NCBI RefSeq assembly: GCF_003352065.1 | Contig: NZ_CP025803.1 | Span: 3,079,574 to 3,143,573 of the forward strand | DNA: 64,000 nt | Origin: Sulfitobacter sp. SK011 | GTDB lineage: Bacteria > Pseudomonadota > Alphaproteobacteria > Rhodobacterales > Rhodobacteraceae | Direction: 5' to 3' | Shown: positions 42,719-50,719 of the stretch, one piece after another | How positions within the stretch are numbered: position 1 is the first letter of the stretch | How the letters are laid out: each line of letters starts with the position of its first letter | Notes under the pieces: model-generated | The model's database searches: none | Seen by the model: the letters and a program-made list of their open reading frames with translations, nothing else | Told to the model about the DNA's origin: nothing | Position numbers and translations under genes: made by a program

Positions 42719-44235
42719 TCTACCGCGCCCCGGCGCACAACACGCCAGTATGTTTTACTGTTGGACCCATTGATAACCTGCCGCCCAGGCTCACGAGCCA
42801 GCCAGCCGTGCTCAGTGAGCTTTTTGATGCAGAAGTCCAATGTGTTCCCATCACGCAGATGACCGGGGCCATTTTTCATCATGGTTCGCTTGTCGATGAA
42901 CTCTTCGGCCCATTTGTTCACAACCCACTGCCTTAACGCTTCGGCCGCGCAGAGTTCCTCGTTTGGGCGGCCCGTATCCGAGACACGCTGCATCTCTGAG
43001 AGATACCACTCCATCATGATTATTCCGTTTGACATCATCCCTTCGGTAATCTCAGTCGCAAGTTCGTCCGCATAAAGCGTCTGCACACCAGCGATCCTCA
43101 CTGCCATTTCAGGGGCCTTTGCCGCAAATCCGGTCATGTATTCAAACGCCTCACCCCTGTTTGAGGCGTGTTCCACGCAATTATAAAACTCTTCAAGTTT
43201 TGCACGCGCCTGATCGGATAGTTTTAAAATCCTGGGTTCAAGATCCGCCCTGGTCTCCGGATGGATTGGCAATGCAAGCTTAAGAAGCGCTTTAATGCGC
43301 TCATCAAATGCGACCAAATTCGCCTTCGCTTCGCTTTCCTCAGCAATACGTGATGGATCTTTAGTGATTTGACGTGATCCAATCTTACTGTCGGGCCAGG
43401 CGATCAGTATGCGAGAGAGGAGCCCTTGGTCCTTCATCATCGGGTCTCCAATCACAGTCTGCGCCATGCCTGGCTGAAGCATGAGATGCAACGACACCCG
43501 CTTCCCGTAAAGCACACTGGGTTCAGACGATGCACGGCTCTTGCTGATTGAGGAACCATCCCAAAGCTTGGAAAACCCGGCCGCTGTTTTGAGCGCGTTT
43601 TCTTTTTTCATACTGTGACCACCGAAGAACTGGCCACCTTCATCGGTCATCAAAGCGACAGACGGCGTTCCCGTCTCCAAACGCCGGTGGAGCCCTTCGA
43701 TTGTGACATCGCTGATCAATATTGTGGGAACAAGCGGTGGTTCAGGAGCCAAATCACACTTTGAGTCTCCGGGATCTCCTTCAATAACCTCAAAGTCTTT
43801 ATTAGATTTGCGTCTCTGACCTTTCTGGAACTCCAGCAACTCGGCTTCAAACACGCGTTTTGCAAGGCGGTACTGACGTTCCCGCTCTTGGTCCACGTCT
43901 TTAATTGCAGCTGTCGCCAACGCGTCACACGCCGATTTGCGCTCCCCAGACTTAGCAATTGTGAGCGCAAACAAGCTTATCGGCACATGCCCGCGAAGGG
44001 TTTCCACATCCGCAAGCCCCTGCGTAACGGTACTGACGACGGTCAATACACTTTGCATCGCGATCGCAGCCGGTGCTTGCGTCAACGTTGAGATACTCAT
44101 GATGGGGTCAGCCAAAGGACCAAGCGCCGCCCATGGAACCGGCTCAGCTTCGCGCAGTTCGCCAAACAGAGGAACTGGTTCGGATTGGGGGGTAGAGGCA
44201 CAGCTCTCCCCTTTGCTAAACTTACTAGTCAGCAT
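42715..44235 (-). CDS. DUF3987 (YfjI-like) protein
   Basis: 506 residues. AALGPLADPIMSISTLTQAPAAIAMQSVLTVVSTVTQ, HVPISLFALTIAKSGERKSA (P-loop-like GERKS) and MTDEGGQFFGGHSM fit DUF3987, the helicase/primase-associated ATPase-like family of integrative elements and prophages. It probably supports element replication or maintenance. GGAGAAAG precedes the ATG. Downstream of the AlpA-like regulator and upstream of the small protein in one transcription direction. Confidence 0.87.
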   Translation of the reverse strand: MLTSKFSKGESCASTPQSEPVPLFGELREAEPVPWAALGPLADPIMSISTLTQAPAAIAMQSVLTVVSTVTQGLADVETLRGHVPISLFALTIAKSGERKSACDALATAAIKDVDQERERQYRLAKRVFEAELLEFQKGQRRKSNKDFEVIEGDPGDSKCDLAPEPPLVPTILISDVTIEGLHRRLETGTPSVALMTDEGGQFFGGHSMKKENALKTAAGFSKLWDGSSISKSRASSEPSVLYGKRVSLHLMLQPGMAQTVIGDPMMKDQGLLSRILIAWPDSKIGSRQITKDPSRIAEESEAKANLVAFDERIKALLKLALPIHPETRADLEPRILKLSDQARAKLEEFYNCVEHASNRGEAFEYMTGFAAKAPEMAVRIAGVQTLYADELATEITEGMMSNGIIMMEWYLSEMQRVSDTGRPNEELCAAEALRQWVVNKWAEEFIDKRTMMKNGPGHLRDGNTLDFCIKKLTEHGWLAREPGRQVINGSNSKTYWRVVRRGAVE

Positions 44236-44383
44236 TACTTTCTCCAGTGATTTTTCAGATGTGCCAGTGTTCTGGCAAAGCTATTTTGAAAGGCCGCTAG
44301 CTAAGGTGAGGATGACCGATTACAGCGCCTTTCAGACTGGGCCAGCGATAGCGAACTGCTGTGGTCCAAATACAGGTTGCCGA

Positions 44384-44587
44384 TTAAACGACTTTCACAG
44401 CATCGACGGCGCAAAACTCGATCCAAGCTTCGATATCAGCGACGCGATACCTCACCGAACGCCCCACGCGGACTAAGCGGGGACCTTCTCCGCGGCCAAT
44501 AGCCAGTTCGAGATAGCGTTTCGAGATGCCAAAGCGCTCTTCCACTTCGGACCTGGTAAGCAACCGGTCAATATTTTGGTGTTTCAT
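44384..44587 (-). CDS. AlpA-family helix-turn-helix regulator/excisionase
   Basis: 67 residues: LLTRSEVEERFGISKRYLELAIGRGEGPRLVRVGRSVRYRVADIEAW is the AlpA/excisionase DNA-binding pattern (residues 9-56). Such proteins switch on integrase and excision in P4-like islands. It lies between the DUF3987 gene and the integrase block in the standard order of these elements. Confidence 0.88.
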   Translation of the reverse strand: MKHQNIDRLLTRSEVEERFGISKRYLELAIGRGEGPRLVRVGRSVRYRVADIEAWIEFCAVDAVKVV

Positions 44588-44706
44588 CAGCAGTCTCCGT
44601 TTTACGTTTTGCTAAGGAGAAACTTGCAAAATTTCGTGTTCAATAAAACGGGTGAACCTGATTAATACTTAGGGGGTTTGATTTATCTTATTGATTTTTA
44701 TGTATA

Positions 44707-45699
44707 TTAATAATTTCTGCGGCCGCTCTTCTTCATATCGGGGATGTTTGCGTCTTTCCAAACCATCTTGGCAGCGTTCTTGCTTAGCCCAAAATTTTTC
44801 ACCATTTCCTGGAGAAACCAATCCTTCTTTTGTATTGATTCGCGGTCACTTCGGCTCGCGTAACATTCCTCTAGCCAACGCAATGCATCTCTGGATGCTT
44901 TGCGGGCTCCTTTATCGAGCGGCCCGCCCGCTGCAGCAAACCATGTCTTTGGGAGATCTGCAGCGAAAACGAAACTGTAGCGGTCATTCAAAATATATTG
45001 ATAGGGCTCTCTTTGCCATCGGGCTGGTGGCGTGATCCCATGGTCCGGACAGAATACTAATATCCGCCCCTCACGCAGACATTTTTGAGTAAAGGCATTC
45101 TGGGAGTGCTTCAACCTCTCGAGTTCCTCACCAAATCTCACCCATTCTGGTCCGATCATGCGATAATGGTAAGGCAAACCTGGTTGGGTAGGGCCGTGCG
45201 CGGGTAGCAGGCCAAGTTCTCTTCTGTCTTCGTTTGAATAGCGTTCGCGGGCACATTTAGATGGCGATGTGTTTTTTAGATTCCGCAATATTGCTTCTAG
45301 TTGAGCAAAGATGTTCACTGTGCGCCTGGATTTACAAAGCAGCACATTCCAGACATGCGGTACAAGGTCTGTATCGAACCAGCGTATCTCGCATTCCTCA
45401 ACCAAAGAATTGAGTCGACCACCATCGAGTAACTTGGATTGGGTTTTCTCTAGCAGCTTTGGTTCGGTGACTGATGGACCAATCAGATCAACTTGATGCA
45501 AGAGATCGCTGAGGCCCTCGATTAAACTAAAAGGTGGAAATTCTTGTACCGGATCCAATTCGACAGCGCATTCGGATATCAGTCTGAGGGCCGTCTGATC
45601 AGACAAGGAAATGCGCATACCTTTGTGGACGGGTTGATCCTCTACATGCCCGTGATCTAAGGCTATAACTGAAACTTGAGTACTTGGCTTATCTACCAT
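44707..45699 (-). CDS. Hypothetical island protein adjoining the integrase
   Basis: 330 residues. It overlaps the integrase stop by 7 bp, so it is coupled to it. There is a CPDHGITPPARW block and a basic C-terminal tail with a helix-turn-helix-like stretch (VKNFGLSKNAAKMVWKDANI). No family recognised. It could help recombination or regulate the element. Confidence 0.6.
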   Translation of the reverse strand: MVDKPSTQVSVIALDHGHVEDQPVHKGMRISLSDQTALRLISECAVELDPVQEFPPFSLIEGLSDLLHQVDLIGPSVTEPKLLEKTQSKLLDGGRLNSLVEECEIRWFDTDLVPHVWNVLLCKSRRTVNIFAQLEAILRNLKNTSPSKCARERYSNEDRRELGLLPAHGPTQPGLPYHYRMIGPEWVRFGEELERLKHSQNAFTQKCLREGRILVFCPDHGITPPARWQREPYQYILNDRYSFVFAADLPKTWFAAAGGPLDKGARKASRDALRWLEECYASRSDRESIQKKDWFLQEMVKNFGLSKNAAKMVWKDANIPDMKKSGRRNY

Positions 45700-46775
45700 T
45701 GCGCACCTGTCCTCTTGACCAACTCATCGCATCCCATTTGCATAGCTGGGCGAAGCGCGTCCAAAGATGGACGTACATACCTTCTGCCCGTAATCGAAAG
45801 TGGGGTGTGGTTGAGAAGCCGCCCTACTATCTCTTCCAGCACACCAGCTTCCATCGCCACAGTTGCGAATGTCCTGCGATGCATATGCGGGTTGTACTTT
45901 AGCCTTTCAGGCTTTGTTATATGTCCCATCACCGACTTTGGAGACGGAAACACCCATTTTCGGCCGAGTGGGCGCAGCGGGGCCAAAATCTCATGGTGCA
46001 ATTGGAAGATCGGCAAGTCAAAACTCCGGCCGTTCTTTGTCATCGGAAGATGGATGCGATCTTCCTGAATTTGCTGCCATTGCAGCGTAAGCGCCTCAGT
46101 TTTCCTGAGACCTGTGAATAGGAGAAGCTCATAGAACACGCGATGTATTGGGTTGTCCAAGCCATCGATTGTGGCCCGCCAATCCTTTAGGTCATTGATG
46201 ATCCGACCGTCTGGGTTATCCTCGAACCATTCTATTGCTATCGCCGGGCATTCCCCCAGATCGCACGTCCGACGGGCATGGTTGTAGATTGCACGAAAGC
46301 TCCGAAGCACATGATTGGCAGCGGATGGCGTTTTAGCCATTTCCTGATGGCGACGGACAACCATTGCTTTGCTGATCTCGTCAAGTGGCAGTCGCAACCA
46401 GTCTTTGAGATGGAGTTCTATTTGCTGACGTGTTCCGCTCTTATGGGCATCAGATCGAAGCTTCGGGCGGGCTAAATATACTTCCATCGCAGCCACAAGC
46501 GTCGGCGCTCCAATCTGGGCCACCTTCCCTGCCCCCCTCCCCATCTCCAGCGCAAACCCAAGGGCCGTCTGTCGTGCAGCACCCGCCGAGATGGTGGGAA
46601 ATCGGCCGAGCAGAATGCGCTTGGTCTGACCGCCAACGTCTTTCTGGAAATACCAGGTTTTGGAGCGCTTCCCGACGAAGAGCACCAGACCTCTGATTTC
46701 GGCATCCCAATACTTGTCCGTACCGGCTTTCGCGTGTGGTAGCTTCTTGGCAAACGTCTCTGTGAGCTTTGGCAT
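45693..46775 (-). CDS. Tyrosine recombinase (P4-type integrase) of the tRNA-Gly island
   Basis: About 360 residues from the ATG at 46775 (MPKLTETFAKKLPHAKAGTD), with an N-terminal DUF4102-like arm-binding part (ILLGRFPTISAGAARQTAL) and a catalytic domain with R in FTGLRKTEALTLQW (about 223), HxxR in HMHRRTF (about 297), H in LLNHTPLS and Y in RRYV (about 330). All five expected positions are present. It lies next to the right attachment core, within 130 bp, and probably cut and joined the tRNA anticodon loop. Confidence 0.93.
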   Translation of the reverse strand: MPKLTETFAKKLPHAKAGTDKYWDAEIRGLVLFVGKRSKTWYFQKDVGGQTKRILLGRFPTISAGAARQTALGFALEMGRGAGKVAQIGAPTLVAAMEVYLARPKLRSDAHKSGTRQQIELHLKDWLRLPLDEISKAMVVRRHQEMAKTPSAANHVLRSFRAIYNHARRTCDLGECPAIAIEWFEDNPDGRIINDLKDWRATIDGLDNPIHRVFYELLLFTGLRKTEALTLQWQQIQEDRIHLPMTKNGRSFDLPIFQLHHEILAPLRPLGRKWVFPSPKSVMGHITKPERLKYNPHMHRRTFATVAMEAGVLEEIVGRLLNHTPLSITGRRYVRPSLDALRPAMQMGCDELVKRTGAQW

Positions 46776-46905
46776 TCTTTGTCGGCCTTTTGTAGGTAAC
46801 GGTATGCAAATCAGTGCTACACCATGCAACTCTACGTAAGATAAAAGTCAACAAAAATAAAGACTAAGATACTATATGATACTGTGAGAAATTCAGAAGC
46901 TTTGT

Positions 46906-46912
46906 TTGGAAG
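46906..46912. other. Right attachment core TTGGAAG
   Basis: Identical to 5664-5670. To its left the sequence does not restore the 3' half of the tRNA. Confidence 0.85.
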
Positions 46913-46942
46913 GCTAAGGTCTTACCACTACACAACGCCCGC
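46906..46942 (-). tRNA. 5' half of disrupted tRNA-Gly(UCC), island right junction
   Basis: On the minus strand: acceptor GCGGGCG, D arm, stem TTAGC and loop CTTCCAA, then unrelated island sequence (ACAAAGC...). It pairs with the 3' half at 5627-5670. A transcript from the native promoter would now be a dead half-tRNA joined to island RNA. Confidence 0.93.
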
Positions 46943-46955
46943 TCTGTGATTTGAT

Positions 46956-46984
46956 CTAGTATTTCACGGTACTTGAATGGTCAA
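46956..46984 (-). promoter_or_regulatory. Native promoter of the split tRNA-Gly(UCC)
   Basis: TTGACC (46979-46984) and TACTAG (46956-46961) with 17-bp spacing on the minus strand, ending 13 bp before the tRNA 5' end. It now reads into the island toward the integrase gene. Confidence 0.65.
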
Positions 46985-47114
46985 GTGTCGGCAGTTCGCA
47001 TCACCATTTTCGGCAGCCATCAGTTTATAGAAGAAGGATATACAAAAAGACGCGTTTCCGTGCTAGGTTTCAAAGAACATTTTGAATAAATTCATTCATT
47101 TCGAGGGTATTGCA

Positions 47115-47807
47115 ATGGCTGAACATACAGACGGACCTGTGCCATTTGCCGCTGATATTTTTGCCGGCGCTGGGCTTGGGTTGCTGTTGGGTTCTGTTAT
47201 GGGGCTGTCCGTCACGCCGGTGGTGGCCATCGTGATCGGTGCGCTCACGTCAGTTTTGGCAGTGTTTTTGGGGCTGGACGGCAAGGGCAGCCTGACCAAA
47301 CTGCCCAAAGTCAACGCGGTCAGGATTGGCGCTTTTGGCTTTGCCACTGTCGCGGGTTTGGCTTTGGGGTTGCACGTCCGGATCAACAACCCAATTGCTG
47401 TCGATCCCAGTGTTGCGCTGGCCCGTTGGGATGCGGCCTTTCCCGACAATGCGACGCTGGCCAGACAAATGATGGTCTATGAACGCACTGCGATTGTGCC
47501 TGCAACCCTCGCGTTTCAAGACAGCAAGTCTGCAACAAATGTGACAACCGACCCCACAGCGGCAGGTGCCAAACAGGCGGTCCTGTTTCTTACCTTGTCG
47601 AAGTTCGATGCCTGCTCTCGCCTTGATCCGGCGCGTTTTGCCACGCCCGCCGATGTCCTCGCCGCCTATAATCGCGACGATGTCCCTGATCTTGTGCGCG
47701 CATTTGCAGAGCAGATGAAGGGAACCGAAGAAGGCGATTTAGAAGCCAGGTTAGAGCTTGCCCATGGGGTATTGTGCCGGATGCAAGATCTGGGCGACGC
47801 GAAATGA
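47115..47807 (+). CDS. Hypothetical membrane protein
   Basis: About 230 residues from the ATG at 47115 (MAEHTDGPVPF). Three hydrophobic helices (residues 15-95) precede a soluble domain with one cysteine near each end. Its stop overlaps the start of the protease gene (ATGA, 47804-47807), so the two are coupled and may form a membrane-bound pair. Confidence 0.7.
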   Translation: MAEHTDGPVPFAADIFAGAGLGLLLGSVMGLSVTPVVAIVIGALTSVLAVFLGLDGKGSLTKLPKVNAVRIGAFGFATVAGLALGLHVRINNPIAVDPSVALARWDAAFPDNATLARQMMVYERTAIVPATLAFQDSKSATNVTTDPTAAGAKQAVLFLTLSKFDACSRLDPARFATPADVLAAYNRDDVPDLVRAFAEQMKGTEEGDLEARLELAHGVLCRMQDLGDAK

Positions 47808-49903
47808 GCCGGTGGCTCGTATTGCTCCTTCTTTGCATTTCGATGCCGACTGTCTTGCTTTCGCAATCCAAAGGAAAAGCCTCGCATTCTGTTGTGCAAA
47901 TCCGTTGCGCGACACCTGATGGGGATATGAAAGCCACTGGTTTCATATGGCCTGAACCCGGATATGTCGTGACAGCATTGCATGCGATTGCTGGCTGCGC
48001 GCCGGGCAAGGGGCTGGTTTACAGCGAGAGCGCCAAAAAGGAGACCCTGATCGCAACGTACCTGACCGCTGATCTTGAAGGGGATCTGGCCTTGCTGAAG
48101 TTGGAAGACGATCTGGGTCTGCCAGCGTTGATGATATCAGATATGCAGCCGGCGCTAACAGACGCCCATATTGTCTGGGGCTATCCACTGGCCGCAGAAC
48201 AGATGATCGGGCTGCGGATCGAATTCGCGCTGGGTCTGGATGCGGGTGCGACGACATTGGGTCGGGCATTTTCATCTGCAGATCTGGCGAAACTCTTTCG
48301 AAATCAGGGCTACCCGAAGCGCAATACTCAAATCCTGCGCGTCACAACCACCATACAGCCCGGCCATTCCGGCGCACCTATTCTCGACCCCAAAGGGCGG
48401 GTCGTTGCAATTGCTGATGGTGGACTTTTGGGCGGCTGGCGTGGGATCAACTGGTCTGTTCCGGCCGGTGTCTATCTCCCTGATCTGCCAAATTCGACCG
48501 ACCCCTTCCCCAGCACAATCTCCGAGCAGGCCAATCTTTTCAGCGCCATGACAGTGCGCGATCCGATCACCGTGGCCTTGGGCCAGACCACCCCCAAGTA
48601 TCGAACAGATCAGGATGGTCCGGCGCATGCCGGATCGGTTCCTTTCCCGGTTGCTTTGGATGCCTATGGCATTGCTGAGGACGAAGATCTGTCTTGGATC
48701 ATCGATGATTTGATCGACATGCTGCCAACTCAAAAATCAAGAGACCTGCTAATGCTGACCGGGCTTTTGCCTGCGGGTGCCGACCAGCCCATCTTTGTCC
48801 CCGAACGCGTGAAATTCACTTACGATCCAGCATTTGGGTCCATTGAGGCCCTCAGCACGGATGGGTCTGTCCGCCAAGTAACGGTGAGCTATGAAGGAGA
48901 TGATTTTGAAGACGCCCTTGCAAAGGGGTCGGCGCTACTGGTCGACAAACTCACAGCACTTGGCATCGACGCCCGGACTGTCACCGTTCCGGAAAACGAA
49001 ATCGACCGACAGCTTGAATTTGTCAACTATGTTGCCCCCTTCGGCGAGACGGACAGCCCGTTGGCCACGAATTTCACTGTTCAGGTCAATGGCCCGCATT
49101 TTTCAGGGCGCGCCTTACACCGCACAAAGACAACCAAGGACATGACGGACACCGATTACATCGACTACTTGATGATGGATTTTGCGACCTTCGATCTCAA
49201 CAGTCTTGCCCCGCTTGAGAATGAAATCTGGGACCGCCTGGACCCGGATGACCTTCAGATTGAGCAGAACGCGGAAGAGCCAAGCGCGCTGACACTGGTG
49301 CGCCGCATCCCGCTTGCAAATGTGGCACTGGAATTTGTCGAAGCACAGGATTTCGAGTGGAAAGAAAGTCTGGTCGGACTCAAAGAGCAACTGGATGATC
49401 CTGGCGATTTTGATGCTCTGGCTTTTGACATTTACGAGGATCGCCTCACCGGAGCGACCATTGCCGTGCCATCGGGATTGCCGCTGGCGTGGGATCCTGC
49501 ACTGGGTGCTGTCAAGACCAGCATTGGTGACGGAAGCGTGGAACTTGCGATTGCCGTGGAACGGACGGCGGATTTGGCGACAGCTGCGGACAGAAAGCTA
49601 GCAAAGTTTGTCGAACAAATTTCAACGCATGCGGCTTGGACAGACCAAAAACCAACAGATTGCAAATTGGTGGAGGTGCCAGACGACGACTTGGCCACCT
49701 GTTGGGGGTACTTCGAGGGTACCGACCGCACGACTGACGAATTTGCGGATCTCTATCTGGCTCTTGATGTGCGCAACAACGTTCTTTTGGGGACGTCGGT
49801 CTACATCGTGGGCAAGGAAGAAGACCTGACCAAGCAAGAAGCCATCACGTATCGGATGATGCTGATTGCAGCAGAACATCTGACGGATTTTGCTGCAAAA
49901 TAG
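47804..49903 (+). CDS. Trypsin-like serine protease (S1C/HtrA-like) with large C-terminal region
   Basis: 699 residues from the ATG at 47804. A signal peptide (SRWLVLLLLCISMPTVLLS) leads to a chymotrypsin-fold domain with VVTALHAIAGC (His), DLEGDLALLKLE (Asp) and TIQPGHSGAPILD (Ser), residues 35-215. The following 480 residues show repeats of about 130-170 residues without a PDZ domain. Probably periplasmic. The coupled membrane protein may anchor or sense. Confidence 0.85.
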   Translation: MSRWLVLLLLCISMPTVLLSQSKGKASHSVVQIRCATPDGDMKATGFIWPEPGYVVTALHAIAGCAPGKGLVYSESAKKETLIATYLTADLEGDLALLKLEDDLGLPALMISDMQPALTDAHIVWGYPLAAEQMIGLRIEFALGLDAGATTLGRAFSSADLAKLFRNQGYPKRNTQILRVTTTIQPGHSGAPILDPKGRVVAIADGGLLGGWRGINWSVPAGVYLPDLPNSTDPFPSTISEQANLFSAMTVRDPITVALGQTTPKYRTDQDGPAHAGSVPFPVALDAYGIAEDEDLSWIIDDLIDMLPTQKSRDLLMLTGLLPAGADQPIFVPERVKFTYDPAFGSIEALSTDGSVRQVTVSYEGDDFEDALAKGSALLVDKLTALGIDARTVTVPENEIDRQLEFVNYVAPFGETDSPLATNFTVQVNGPHFSGRALHRTKTTKDMTDTDYIDYLMMDFATFDLNSLAPLENEIWDRLDPDDLQIEQNAEEPSALTLVRRIPLANVALEFVEAQDFEWKESLVGLKEQLDDPGDFDALAFDIYEDRLTGATIAVPSGLPLAWDPALGAVKTSIGDGSVELAIAVERTADLATAADRKLAKFVEQISTHAAWTDQKPTDCKLVEVPDDDLATCWGYFEGTDRTTDEFADLYLALDVRNNVLLGTSVYIVGKEEDLTKQEAITYRMMLIAAEHLTDFAAK

Positions 49904-50095
49904 AGCCCCTCGCACCGATCTGCGCGCGTATCAGATGGCCGCCAAGAATGTTGGTATCTCAGCGCATGATTTGATATACTGAACGGATATTCTGAAAAGT
50001 AATTGTTCGAATGCCACGGAAGTGGCGACCCAATCTTTTTCGTTGGCTCGGTTGCATTGCTGACATTTAATCGGAAACGACAAGGGAATATTAGT

Positions 50096-50719
50096 ATGAC
50101 TTCAAATGAGATTAAAAATTTCTTCACCTTTCGACCTATGTCTTTGGACGATATTTCGACGTTCGCGGAATGGTTTTTGGATTTTAATGACGTGGCGATG
50201 TTTGAACGGAATATGCCTGTTCCCAAAAACGAAGACGCGCTGCGAGAAAGCTGGCGAAAATCGCTGGAGTATGCGGCGATACCGGGTGCATTCTGGTTCG
50301 TTGCGGTCAGCGCGGATGGCCAGCCCGCCGGTATCGCTGGGTTGGAAGCAGTCAATTACATACACGGTGACGCAATTGTACCCTGCTTCATCGGGCCGCA
50401 GTTTCGCAAGAAAGGTCTTGCAACAGCGATGTCAATCAGTCTTTTGGATCTGGCCTTCAGGCAGCTAAGGTTGTTCAGGCTGACAACATTTTATAGAGAA
50501 GATAACTTAGGGACGCGGTCCACGCTGTTGTCGTTAGGCTTTGAAGAAGAAGGGCGGTTTCGGGGCGGGTGGTATACGGACGGTCAAAGGCAGGATGTCG
50601 TGATTGCCGGGCTTCTGGGATCTGAATGGGACCAAAGGCGGCAATCCGTACTCGACAATTTGAGGCAAAACCACAACGTCATTCTTAAACAAACAAGTTG
50701 GAAATCCACAGGTGAATAA
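50096..50719 (+). CDS. GNAT-family N-acetyltransferase
   Basis: 207 residues from the ATG at 50096. The GNAT core FIGPQFRKKGLATAMSISLLDLAF supplies the acetyl-CoA loop (Q/RxxGxA), followed by LTTFYREDNLGTRSTLLSLGFEEEGRFRGGW typical of RimJ/RimL-like enzymes. It acetylates an amine of a protein or small molecule. It overlaps the next gene's GTG by 8 bp and is coupled to the cyclase. Confidence 0.87.
   Translation: MTSNEIKNFFTFRPMSLDDISTFAEWFLDFNDVAMFERNMPVPKNEDALRESWRKSLEYAAIPGAFWFVAVSADGQPAGIAGLEAVNYIHGDAIVPCFIGPQFRKKGLATAMSISLLDLAFRQLRLFRLTTFYREDNLGTRSTLLSLGFEEEGRFRGGWYTDGQRQDVVIAGLLGSEWDQRRQSVLDNLRQNHNVILKQTSWKSTGE

Larger units (their letters stand above)
5664..46912. mobile_element. Integrative genomic island inserted in tRNA-Gly(UCC), about 41.2 kb
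   Basis: Both ends carry the 7-bp direct repeat TTGGAAG (5664-5670 and 46906-46912), which is the anticodon loop of tRNA-Gly(UCC). The tRNA halves flank the island and complement each other exactly. A tyrosine recombinase gene lies about 130 bp inside the right end, with an AlpA-like regulator and a DUF3987 protein next to it. Cargo is dominated by nucleases, helicases and secreted proteins. I recognise no relaxase, coupling protein or type IV secretion gene. The tRNA-Asn fragment, IS relic and internal duplications show that it is composite. Confidence 0.88.
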
